From Macrobrachium rosenbergii (Eukaryota > Arthropoda > Malacostraca > Decapoda > Palaemonidae), in assembly GCF_040412425.1 (NCBI RefSeq), contig NC_089755.1, forward strand, positions 58,041,798 through 58,105,797: a DNA stretch of 64,000 nt, read 5' to 3'. Each line of letters starts with the position of its first letter. The first letter of the stretch is position 1. This document shows positions 42,800 to 53,023 of the stretch, in pieces. The translations under genes and the position numbers were made by a program. The notes under the pieces are model-generated. The model ran no database searches, had not been told where the DNA came from, and saw only the letters and a program-made list of their open reading frames with translations.

Positions 42800-43720
42800 C
42801 AGCCGTCTTTCTCCTGGTTCTTTGTCATTTGTTCTCAAACATCGAAGCAGTCACGACAGTCATCTGTGTTGCTTCTTTGTGTGTGTGTTTTAATGCCTGT
42901 CAGGTTTTTCGTGAAAGTTTGTCAGTCCCCTCTGTTTCCCCATCATTGTTCTGGAACCCTTTTGTCATTCTTGTTAATTTGACTTTTAAAGTTTTTGTAG
43001 TCTTGGCATTTGCTAGTTTTTGTCAGTCCTTAATATCTTTTTCCCATTTTTGTCAGGTTTTCTTCACCAGTAAGTTTTGTATTTTCTGTTGTGACATCTC
43101 CATGCATTTTTTATTATCTTTTATTCATTGTCTTGTTCCTAATTCTGGTGCCTCAACTTTGTTTGATTCGCTTGTCATGGCTTTCGTTTCCAGTTCCCTT
43201 CTCAGGTGTCCTGTTCGAGACTTTTTTTCTCGGGTTTTATAGAGTTTCTTGAACTAGTTTGATTTTAATAGGCAAGTTCTTGCCTTGAGATTAAGTTTTA
43301 ACACTGGGCTTTCATCTTTTTTAATTTCATTACTTTTTCAACATTGCCTTAACTTTTTTGGCATAATGGTTAACATTATAAGTGGTTCATATAGTATAAT
43401 AAAACTTAACGCTGTTGACAGGTTTAGTCTGTGGTCAAGTTGAATGTCACAAGAATCACACTGGCAGCTCCTCCATATGCCATTTTTAACTTCGTAGTTC
43501 TTTTCCTTTTCACTCCTTTTCTTAATTTTTTCTTGCCATCCCATTTTCATACCTTCCTCCCTTCTTTTATCTGTCGTGTTTTGTTTTTGTAGTTTTCAAA
43601 CATGTTATATCCATTATTTGTTTTCCAATCCATTATTTGTTTTCCAGTCACCTATTTTCATTGAGCATTCGATGCCAAGGTTCAGGAGTAGATTGTCAAA
43701 TGTAAGATTTTATCATTTTT
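42800..43720. other. T-rich, A-poor block on the plus strand
   Basis: The plus strand is strongly T-rich with few A, so it opens long hydrophobic frames that are composition artefacts. It mirrors the A-rich block at 45230-46860 on the other side of the palindrome centre near 44564. Confidence 0.55.
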
Positions 43721-44393
43721 AAACCTTAGTTAATGCCTTGTCAAATGTAAATATTTTTAAACTTAATGCAGTCAAGTGTATAGAACATTTGCATGAATAA
43801 AATATGATTGAAAGCCTTGTTTAAAGTAACCCAATTTTATGATGACTTTGAAGCTCTAAATGAATTTTTAAATAGGTAATTCATGGTCTTAGAATGATAG
43901 TGGTTTGGGTGCCAATTAACAGATGTTAACATCTGCCTCTTAAATTTTACCTTTTGCAGTTTACAGTTGAAGTATCTCTGAGCTTGAGTTCCCAAGAAAC
44001 AAATTTAGCTATTTGTTTCGTTTATATAAGTTTTAGTAAAAATTTTCATTTTAAACTGTTGAGTAAGAATATTTTAAAAATTTAAGAATTTTAAGAAGGT
44101 TTTAGTGAATTTGAATTTATTACATTTGAGACAGCAATACACGACTGTCTCAAGTACCTCTAATAGAACAGAGTTTTACTATTGTGATTTTACAACTAAG
44201 AACTTTTTTCGAATTTTACTGTAATTGTGATTAAACTAAAATTTTTCTGTTGTAAAGTTACAAGGGATTTTGTATAGATGATGTAAAGTTGCAAGGGATT
44301 TTGTATAGATGTTATTCAAAATATCCATACTTTTGAAATCCAGGCTAAGTTAACTACAGGACGCCACTAACAATATCACGGTTTTAAAGTGAG

Positions 44394-44731
44394 CAAGTTT
44401 GGCCTCTTCACAACATAGTAGTGATGTTTCAAGTACCACCTTCGTTACTTAAATGTACTTGCTCTTCATTCAGTAACTATTTTCTTATATTAAGCATCTG
44501 TATATATAGAAGCATTCCTCTGTGAAGATGTATTTTACAAAGCTTTGTCTATACGGATTATTGTAAACCGTATAGATAGACATTATGGTAAAATACATCT
44601 TCACTAGAGTCATGCTTCTATATATATACAGATGTTTAATGTTCGAAAATAGTTACTGAATTAGGAGCAAGTAGATTTAAGTAATGAAGGTGGTACCTGA
44701 AACGAGAATTATATAAGCCAGACTTCAAAAC
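44394..44731. repeat. Large imperfect palindrome, ~140-bp arms
   Basis: The left arm reads GTTTCAAGTACCACCTTC, AGTAACTATTTTC, GCATCTGTATATATAGAAGC, AAGATGTATTTTAC, CTATACGG. The right arm carries the reverse complements in mirror order: CCGTATAG, GTAAAATACATCTT, GCTTCTATATATATACAGAT, GAAAATAGTTACT, GAAGGTGGTACCTGAAAC. The centre is near 44564. Weaker matches extend to both ends given. Confidence 0.93.
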
Positions 44732-44904
44732 TTCAGGTTTAGTGACACTGATCGGAAAATGAAGTATTTCGTCATGATCAAGGGGTATTTATGCATTTTA
44801 GACCTCATCTGTACTGTACAGTATATATTTTATATAAAAATGCTCTTCTACGCAAATGTATGTGTAGAGTTTACTTTTAGTACTTTATATTGTGCATCTG
44901 AAGA

Positions 44905-45225
44905 AATAAAAGCCATTATATATAAATAAAATAAAGCCATTATATATAAATAAAATAAAAGCCATTATGTAAATAGATTGTTTTACTATAAAAGTTAACT
45001 TGGTGACAGTCAATACTTGATTTGTGCATTTGAAGACAAAATAAATTTATAGTAATTAACTTTGACACAAGTCAAAATAAATTTATAGTAATTAACTTTG
45101 ACACAAGTCAAGAATAACCACTTAAAATCATAAAGAACCATTTCTGTAACCACTTTCATCACCAAGAAACAAGCAAAAATTACTGTAACCACTTTCATCA
45201 CCAAGAAACAAGCAAAAATTACAAG
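44905..45225. repeat. Three short direct repeats
   Basis: AAAGCCATTATATATAAATA occurs three times with variation (about 44909-44970). A 34-bp unit with AAATTTATAGTAATTAACTT occurs twice (about 45045-45112). A 38-bp unit with TGTAACCACTTTCATCACC occurs twice (about 45146-45222). Confidence 0.9.
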
Positions 45226-45959
45226 TAATTGAAAAAAATAAAATTAACCATGTGAGGAACAACACAGAACCTGAATACCAAGGACCAGCAGTTCCAAAAA
45301 ATGAGAAATCATTTACGACAGTAGCCTTAAAAAAGTAACAAGATATTGCAGATTGAAATGCAGTGTTCATTCGATAAAAGTGCTCGAAAATACAAAATGC
45401 TCCATCAATACAAACTGTTCAATTCTGCAAAATGACAAAAAAAAAAAAAAGTGGACAACACCCAGTGAGGTAAACAAGATCTAAGTTTCCTGTGCAAGAA
45501 ACTACCCAAAAACTGTACAAAGACAACTTGCAAACTGGAGCCTAAACCCAGAATGGGCCATCAATAAGACGATTCTCAAAAACGAAAAATACGACAAAAC
45601 CCCAAAGCTGTAAAAAATTGGAAAAAAGCAAATAAACAAATTCTTTAAGAGCCAAAAAAATACTGCAGATAAAACCCATGGAGTGAATGGGAAGGTCAAG
45701 TCGCAGAAACGGACAAATTCAGAAATAAAACCAAAAGACGGATAACTCCAATAAGCAAAGAAAAACAAAAAAGCAATAGAGCTAAAAAGATTCAGTAAAG
45801 CCCAAAGGGTAAAACTAATTTAAGGCAAAACTGAAATGTCAAATCTCAGAGAACTGGACAAATTCAAAGGAGGAAATGGACATTAGCCATAGGGTGTATG
45901 GAATGAATACCCAGAGGGGCAAAGAATGAGCAAAAACAATAAGCTGACTTAAAGTTCAA

Positions 45960-46330
45960 AGTAAAACAAAATCCAGCAAAAATCAAGAGGCCACAAAAGG
46001 TGGACCAGGAGTGTGAAAAAAAATTCAGTGAACAAAATCCAGCAAAAATTAGGTGGTCATAAAGGTGGACCAGGAATATGCAAAAAAATTCTAAGTAATG
46101 AACAAAATCCAGCAAAAATTAAGAGGCCATAAAGGTGGACCAGGAATGTGCAAAAAAAAAAATCCAAAATAGTTAAAATCCACAAAAATTAAAGGCCATA
46201 AAGGTGGACCAGGTATATGCAAAAAAATTCAAAGTTAACAAAATCCAGCAAAAACTGGACAATATGCCATTGACAAAAATTAAGAAGCCATAAAGGGGTA
46301 CCAAGGAATGTGCAAAAATAAATAAAAGAC
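45960..46330. repeat. ~55-bp tandem repeat, about five to six copies, in the A-rich block
   Basis: Units contain AAAATCCAGCAAAAATTA, then GGCCATAAAGGTGGACCAGG and AATGTGCAAAAAAA. Divergence and indels increase towards the right end. Confidence 0.85.
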
Positions 46331-48001
46331 AAAATCTCAAACAGCTAAACGGTCCACAGAGCCCACTAGATAAAATAAAAAGGGCCCAATTAAAATGCAG
46401 ACATTGAGCATATTAAGAAACAAAAACGGAAAACAAAGAATGGAGGAAACGACTGATAAAAATGCATGTGAACCTCAAGACGAAAAACGGCACCTCATAC
46501 CGTAAAAGCCTGACCCATCTGCAGACAATGCATGAAAGAAACATATCGTAAGCAAGCCCCCCAAAATTTCTGTTACAAAAAGCAGACGAGAAATAACTAC
46601 AAAGGGGAAACAAAAAAGACATAGCAAGATAACACAAGCACAATAATTCTTAAAGCAAAACCTAACCAACCACGGTGAGAAAACAGTCAAGCTTTTGTGA
46701 AAACCAGAAGCAAAAATTAGGCCAATGAATGTAGGTCTACAGACAAAAGGCAGAAAACACGCCCCTAAAGCGAACAAACTGATTAAACACATTCAAAAAG
46801 GCGAGAAAACCACAAACTTAACTTTAATAAAACCAGTATTCCTAGATGATATTAAGCCAAGAGCCAAGTAAACTAGCTATGGACCTTAGTCCTCTTAAGA
46901 TTAGTTAAATAGGTGTCCAGCAGTCTTGCTCATGTCCATGAAGAATCTTGGAGATAGAACTACTAGGTCTAGGTAGCAATACCAGGAGCCACCTTGGAGC
47001 ACCGTAGTACAGACATCTTGCCTTCGTTTAGTACGTTCATTAGCCCGGTGCGACGACGGGAAACCGTTTTTCAACACAAATCTGTAAAATAAAAGTAAGA
47101 ATCAAGAACTACTCACAGTTTCTGAAAATCTAATATTAAAATTCTTATTAGGATAACGTAATATCTAGTTAGAAACATCAATAAGAATACTAAGCATTTA
47201 GGCGACTTTTCAAAAAATTCCATTTAAAACTTATAGTTATTTTCAACACCCTCTAGAACCATTTCCTCTCACCTACACTTGAGAAATTGTGGCTTTGATA
47301 AAAATTAAACTTTACACTGTATCCCAATTTAAATTTGGTAAAATGGCTAACTAAAGCATTCCACAAGTCTTGTAGCACAATGAAACTAGTTTATGTTGTA
47401 CATATTAACATTTGTTCCTAATTTTTACTCTAAGTTATCTTCGACATACGTAAACCTACTGTATTGTCAATATTAATCTTACAATCACTTACTTGAGGTA
47501 AAATATTGGTTCATCTTCCTTGATGGAATCGGCAGCTGTTCCTCCTCAAATCTGCTACTTGAAACGTCTTAGAACTGCCTTGTCAGAACTGCTTCCCAGA
47601 ATATCTCTTATGCCATATTTCGAGAATTAATTCACGTGACCTCCTGAAATCGCCAGTTTAAGTTCGTCCATCCATTCCAAAACAGTTTCCAAGATGTTCC
47701 ACGATTGTATAAGATTCTAGGTTCTTCCATTTTTGAAGCGCCTGGAATGAAAAATATCAGATTTTAGGTTTAAGATCGCATAAGTCTTGCCCGATACCAA
47801 ATTTGTAGTATATAGAGTACGTTTAAAAGTTCGAAACCACACTTAAACCAACTTCAGTTTCAGGCTATTTCAATTTCCAAAAAATATAATAAATTTACAC
47901 CCAATCAAATGATTACTCAGATGAACTGACCACCTGAAGAGTTCGAAATCACCTTCCCTTTAAGATTTCTAATGATGAAATCAAGCTGGGTATAGAATGT
48001 C

Positions 48002-48310
48002 CAGTGGTTCTCAACCTTGTTTGACCCATGAATCCTTTCCCCATATGTCAGAACGTCATTCCACCCCCAGCCTCCTTCCCAAAATTGTCTGCCTCAAAAG
48101 GTGCATTCCAGATACATGCAACAAAATACTAACAACCACGCAAGCTAGCGAAGAGAAAGACCGGCGTGACCTCCCAGCATTGCGGACCGAGGCACACTGC
48201 GTTAATGCGTTTTGTGTGGTCCTAGACCTAGAGCCAGCCTGAGCCTGCCAATCTGTGGTCACAATTCCCCTCCCCCCTGAAACTCAGATTCCCCCGGTTA
48301 AGAATCACTG
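48002..48310. mobile_element. Short hAT-like MITE
   Basis: Ends are CAGTGGTTCTCAACC on the left and the reverse complement of CAGTGATTCTTAACC on the right, the classic hAT terminal sequence; 309 bp, no coding content. The flanking 8-mers (AGAATGTC and GAGTGAGT) do not match, so the target duplication has decayed. It lies between exons C and B of the putative non-coding RNA. Confidence 0.8.
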
Positions 48311-49619
48311 GAGTGAGTAGGCCTAATCACGACTGTCACTAGATATGTGGACTTTCACTAATCAGTCCCTTGCAAGGGAATGTCCCAAATCACTACTTTC
48401 GTAACTTCTGGAGGCAGAAAATTTGCTTGGGGGCATTAGGAAACCTATTTCAAACTGCCCTGCCCAATTTCATCATCTAATGTTTTCTGATAATCTGTAC
48501 TACTCTCCCAGCTCACGATCATAAATTTTCAAGCTCCTCATCTGGGTGAAATATGCTCTGAGCTTAATTTGAAGCCAAATTAGTATAAAGACTAACCTAA
48601 GTACTTTTAGTCTTCATTCACTAAAATCACCTACTACGGCTTTAATTTTCATGAATTAACCCCACTAGAAATATGTCAAGTAACAGAACGTAGTTTAGAA
48701 ATTAACACTAGCCAGGACCCCACCCCCACACGCACATTTAGGTAGGTAAGAGTTACCTAGTCTTTATCAAAATATGTCCGTTCTAATTTTAAAGTTCACT
48801 TTCCACAGGAACTGCACATCAGTGCAACACTTCCCTTTAAGCCTTCTTTAGAATACCTAGAAAATTAAGACTTATCAAAAACATGTAGACATTGGCACCA
48901 ATATTATATGGTTACTTAAGACAATTGCTGTTACACGTTCATGGACAATAAAACTAGCTGCAACCCTCATTCGTTCCTTCTATTGTGCCTCTTTCATATT
49001 CACTTTCTTCCATCTTACTTTCTTCGCTCTCCTAACAACATTCATAGTGCAACTGCGAGGTTTTCTTCCTGTTACACATTTCAAACCTTTTACTGTCAAT
49101 TTCCGTTCCAGCGCTGGATGACCACATAGGTCCCACTGCTTGGCATTTGGTCTAAATTCCATATTCAATTCAACAAAAAGCACCAACGAAAACCCAGCTT
49201 ATCAAAATCTAAATTAAATTCACATGACTAACTAAAATTAACCTTAGGCCTTTACAATAAGAAGATATTTTGAAAAATAAACCTTACCTTGTTCAGACAA
49301 TTGTGAATTATTGCCTTTGAGATGTAAAACCAAAGACTAACTTGTCACCTCTTATCAAAATCATTTCAACACCACCCACAACATTAAAGCTTAGGTCTAC
49401 TACACCAGCACTTCAGTCCATCTTTGTCACTTTTGCACAAGTATAACCCTTCACTGGATAAAAAAAATAATTATGTTTGTATAAGAAACGCACAACACTA
49501 ACTTAACATACTTAAAATATCCTAGTTTACCTTGAATAATCACCACAAGGAATCACGAGAATAATTCTCCACTGCACTGAACCAGCAAACACGAGGAACT
49601 GCCCGACTTCCTTTGAAAA

Positions 49620-49750
49620 GATTCCAAGCCGTTTAGCCAATCACAGGCTTCCACAACATTCCCGTCAAACAAAGGTGGGAGAAAAGACTCCTGATTGGCC
49701 GAGGGACAAACAAGGAACCTCGGAATGCAAAGAACCCACCAATTGTTAGG
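49620..49750 (-). promoter_or_regulatory. CCAAT-box-rich presumed promoter of the putative non-coding RNA
   Basis: CCAAT at 49637-49641 and 49739-49743 on the plus strand and ATTGG at 49694-49698, within the least AT-rich stretch of the surrounding 5 kb. The orientation of transcription is inferred only from the splice sites downstream on the minus strand. Confidence 0.35.
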
Positions 49751-49770
49751 AAACAAACGCTGTCACTGAC

Positions 49771-50365
49771 ATCTGTTGGTCAAAGATAAACTACATTGTG
49801 ACAAGATTGATAAATGGTTCTGTATACCTAGAGTTAAGACTGTCCCTGAATTGTTTGAGCTGCATTGGCTGTCTATCAAGACTGGGTGTCCAAAATATTT
49901 AAAAAAAAAGACTTTCTGGAATCAACATAAGATTAGCTACAGATGAATTCAAGTTACTTGAAGCGCGATACATCTCTGTCACAAAAAGTTCCAGTGTGTC
50001 TTTCTAAGTGAACAATTCTTACTTAGATGTTAACAGGGAAGTTCCTAGGGCACTTCTAAAGTAGAAAACATTCAAAATTAGCACAAATTAAAGTTGTTCA
50101 CTTTGTGATAATCAATTTTTTTCCGTTGCCTGATATATTTCACATAAAATATACTTGATGCATTTTCTCATTGCTTTTTTGGGTCTAGAAGCTTTATGTG
50201 AATAAACTGTTTTTCCAGTTGCGTTGGAGATGTGGCTATATTGATTAAAATATGCATTCTAGAGTGTATAGCAGTTTACCTACAAGGATTGTAGTAGTGG
50301 CTCATGGCGAGAGAGAGAGAATGATAATGATAATAAATGCAGATTAATAACATCCAGAGTAACAT

Positions 50366-50414
<49 letters not shown>

Positions 50415-50473
50415 TATAATTCCAAGCAACATCAAGGACAGAGAGAGATAGAGTTTAAAATTCCAAGCAAAAT

Positions 50474-50517
<44 letters not shown>

Positions 50518-52056
50518 TGCTACATGAGAGAAAAATAGCTTACACAACAGCAAGGATGAAATACATTACAATAAATCCATTTTCCTGTCTCTTTCCTTTG
50601 CTTCAATCTCCTCAACATCCTGGTGTTTAAATCCACAAAATGTTCCCATAGAACACTTTGCATAAACATGTTGCACCTGTTTAGAGACCTGCCATTTACA
50701 CCTATTTCATTGTTAACTCTGGTTTAATTGATGAAAAGTTTCCAGGAGCTGTCACCTGCCCACTTGAACACCTTACTGTTCCACTGTAATACTAAGTACA
50801 GTACTGTATTCATTTCTCCTTCTTTTTCAGTAACCTGTGAAAGTGTAATGTTGAGTCTAACTGCAAAAGAGACTTCAGAGGTCCTTAGTTAAGTGGGAGT
50901 TACTTTAACAAAGTTACGGATACAGTATATTCAGGAAATACTACAGTGGCCATAGGTAACCTTTTTCTTGGGTTACTCATTCACATTTACATTTGCAGCC
51001 AATTTGGAAAACTTTCTGATGGTCTAAAATAAAATTTTAAAAAACCAAGATGTGTTTGTGAAACACAGTGGCCCCGAAGTGGAAGATTCTCCTTTGACTT
51101 TTGACCTCCTAAGTATGATCTTGACTTTACTCTTCACATAGGCTTTGCTTGTACAGTATGCACGTCAAATGATAAATCTCTATCTGGTATAAAGTTATGT
51201 CCTGGGTAAAAAACTAGTTTTAATGGATATGTATCCATAAGGTAGGCCTTGGATATAGATATCATATCACTTCTACCATTGTAAGTGTACAGTATACTGG
51301 TAATTAAACAATACTAAGAGCAGATACTACAAGCTGATTATTAGACAAGATGAAATTGGCAACCAGCAGATAAAAAGTGACATTTAGTGACTTATATATA
51401 TATTAATCCTAAGAAAATATTTGGCCTTTACTCAACTTCTTTTTTTAGAGCAAGTCAACCTCTCAATTTCTTTGAACTTGATGATGGTTTATGTTTGCAT
51501 AAGACTTCTCACAAGAGTATTTTAATAACTTAAATTAGGCAGTCCCCGAGTTAAGGAGGCCTCGACATAAGTCGATCCGATCATAAAAAATTCGTCTGCG
51601 ACTTAAGGCGAAACTCCGAAGTTAAGACGACGTTAGGTTGGGCACTAGTTTCTGAGCTTCCTCATAGTGTGTCGCCATCCTTCCAGTGTGCAAGCCAACC
51701 ACAAGATTAAAGGTAAGGCTTTCATTACTTCTTTTTTCACTTTTATAAGTTCTTCAAAATTAAGATCCGACTTAAGTCACAGCTCAGCGACAGATCTCTG
51801 CCTTAACTCGGGGACTGCCTGTAATACGGATAAAGTGACTAAAACTGACAGGGAAATGAAACTTCTAAAATACCATTAGCAAAATAATCCAGATTAATTT
51901 ATGGACACAGCATTAGCAAAAATATACAAGTATAAACATCAGAAATGGGAATGTTTAATCATTTTATATACAGTAACCCTATTTGTTCAATTCTCATTGA
52001 TATAAATATTACAAAAATGGAAGATACATGTTGATTTGTGCACCAAGACCTACTAC
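49771..52056. other. Intergenic stretch with (GA)n arrays
   Basis: No gene seen. (GA)n runs at about 50366-50411 and 50477-50515 lie in three related short segments sharing TTCCAAGCAA. It also contains the MITE at 51538-51819. Confidence 0.6.
51538..51819. mobile_element. MITE with ~20-bp terminal inverted repeats, Tc1/mariner-pogo style
   Basis: The left end GGCAGTCCCCGAGTTAAG is the exact reverse complement of the right end CTTAACTCGGGGACTGCC; total 282 bp. TA occurs at the left flank and close to the right flank, fitting a TA target site, but the duplication is not clean. No transposase remains. Confidence 0.8.
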
Positions 52057-52618
52057 TTTATTTTTTGTATAATCATATGGATTCAAAGATGCAGTAAAAT
52101 AGTAAATGCAGTCACAATTACTGAGAGAAGGCACATTCTTCAAATTTTTGAACTTGTTCAACTTTCGGAAGAAGCATACTTAATGCACTGTTGGTCACAA
52201 CCATAAACAGATTCAGAATCTACAATCTATTTAACAAAATCTCACAAACACAACACTTGAATTATCTCCCGTCCTTTTGTTCAAATTATCTCTCCTCCTT
52301 TTGTTCAAATTATCTCTCCTTTTGTTCAAATTATCTCTTTCTTTATAACAGCATACATAGGTTTTTGATCAATTCAAAAGGGTGCAAATAATTTACAAAT
52401 TATCAATAACATAATTCTTACGAGTCTTTATAAGGATTAAAACTCTTCCAGGGTATAATTAAAATTCACACTTTTTTTTTTAGGACAACACTGATATACA
52501 ACCAAATTCAAGTAAGAATAACTTATACTGCACAATTTTGACTTCAAAATTTCAGCAACGATGTACACTAAAACAGAATAAATACTGGTGCAGCATTGAA
52601 AAGTTTCCCAAATACCCC
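52057..52618 (-). terminator. 3' UTR and candidate polyadenylation signal of the V-ATPase subunit e gene
   Basis: Downstream of the stop at 52619, a minus-strand AATAAA lies at 52062-52057. A four-copy repeat of about 20 bp with CTTTTGTTCAAATTATCTC occupies roughly 52270-52340. The actual cleavage site is unknown. Confidence 0.45.
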
Positions 52619-53023
52619 TTAAAAAATGTCCTGAGCTGTGGTGTTATATGGGTTGGTTGTAGTTTCGAAAGGGTTGGTTGAGGTGTCAAATACGTTGGTG
52701 GTGGTGTCAAATGAGTCGGTTCCAGTGTCAGGTGGGTTGTTGGTTGTAGTGTCAGGTGGGCTGTTGGTTGTAATGTCAACTGGGTTGTCAGTTGCAGTAT
52801 CAATTGGGTTGGTTGCGAAATCTACAGCCTTGGATGGGATCATGGTTGTGGTTTCAACACTGGTGGTTGTGGTTTCAACAGGATTGCCTTCGAAAAGAAG
52901 GGCGTCGAAAGCGGCGGTTGTGGTGTGGATAGGGGTGGTTGTGGTGTGGATAGGGGTGGTTGTGGTCGGCTCGGGCGAGGTTGTGGTCGGAATGGGCAAA
53001 TCATCAATACTGATGGTCCCATC
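52619..53023 (-). CDS. ATP6V0E: V-ATPase e exon 4: mucin-like Thr/Pro-rich tail
   Basis: Acceptor TTCTTCTTCCAG, phase 0, stop TAA at 52621-52619. Encodes 134 residues: DGTISIDDLPIP, then repeats such as TTTTPIHTTT, ETTTTSVETTT, DTTTNNPPDT. No Cys, no hydrophobic segment; dense potential O-glycosylation sites. In the reported insect relative M9.7 the C-terminal part is on the glycosylated, non-cytosolic side, which would place this tail in the lumen or outside the cell. The exon join is inferred from phase and signals. Confidence 0.68.
   Translation of the reverse strand, partial: DGTISIDDLPIPTTTSPEPTTTTPIHTTTTPIHTTTAAFDALLFEGNPVETTTTSVETTTMIPSKAVDFATNPIDTATDNPVDITTNSPPDTTTNNPPDTGTDSFDTTTNVFDTSTNPFETTTNPYNTTAQDIF

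Larger units (their letters stand above)
36266..46800. other. Intergenic region, no coding gene recognised
   Basis: Several 60-140 residue open frames exist, but none resembles a known family or shows paired splice sites. The region holds inverted repeats, a 52-bp minisatellite, a large palindrome and strand-asymmetric T-rich/A-rich blocks, listed separately. Confidence 0.6.
46805..49770 (-). ncRNA. Probable four-exon spliced long non-coding RNA
   Basis: Four minus-strand segments have consistent splice signals. Exon A is about 49770-49531, with donor AAG|GTAAAC. Exon B is 49453-49288, with acceptor TTTTTTTATCCAG and donor AAG|GTAAGG. Exon C is 47741-47493, with acceptor TTTTTCATTCCAG and donor CTCAA|GTAAGTG. 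Exon D is 47081 to about 46805, with acceptor TTTTATTTTACAG and a possible ATTAAA signal at 46828-46823. Exon A lies in a GC-richer patch with several CCAAT-type boxes. No exon carries a long or recognisable protein frame, and stops occur in every frame of the joined sequence I read. This is inference from signals only; a gene with a very short peptide is an alternative. Confidence 0.42.

Noticed and set aside
42829..43242. 137-residue hydrophobic Cys/Phe-rich plus-strand frame
   Set aside because: Explained by the T-rich, A-poor base composition; no conserved pattern of membrane segments.
45502..46792. Several Phe-rich hydrophobic minus-strand frames
   Set aside because: Composition artefact of the A-rich plus strand and its tandem repeats.
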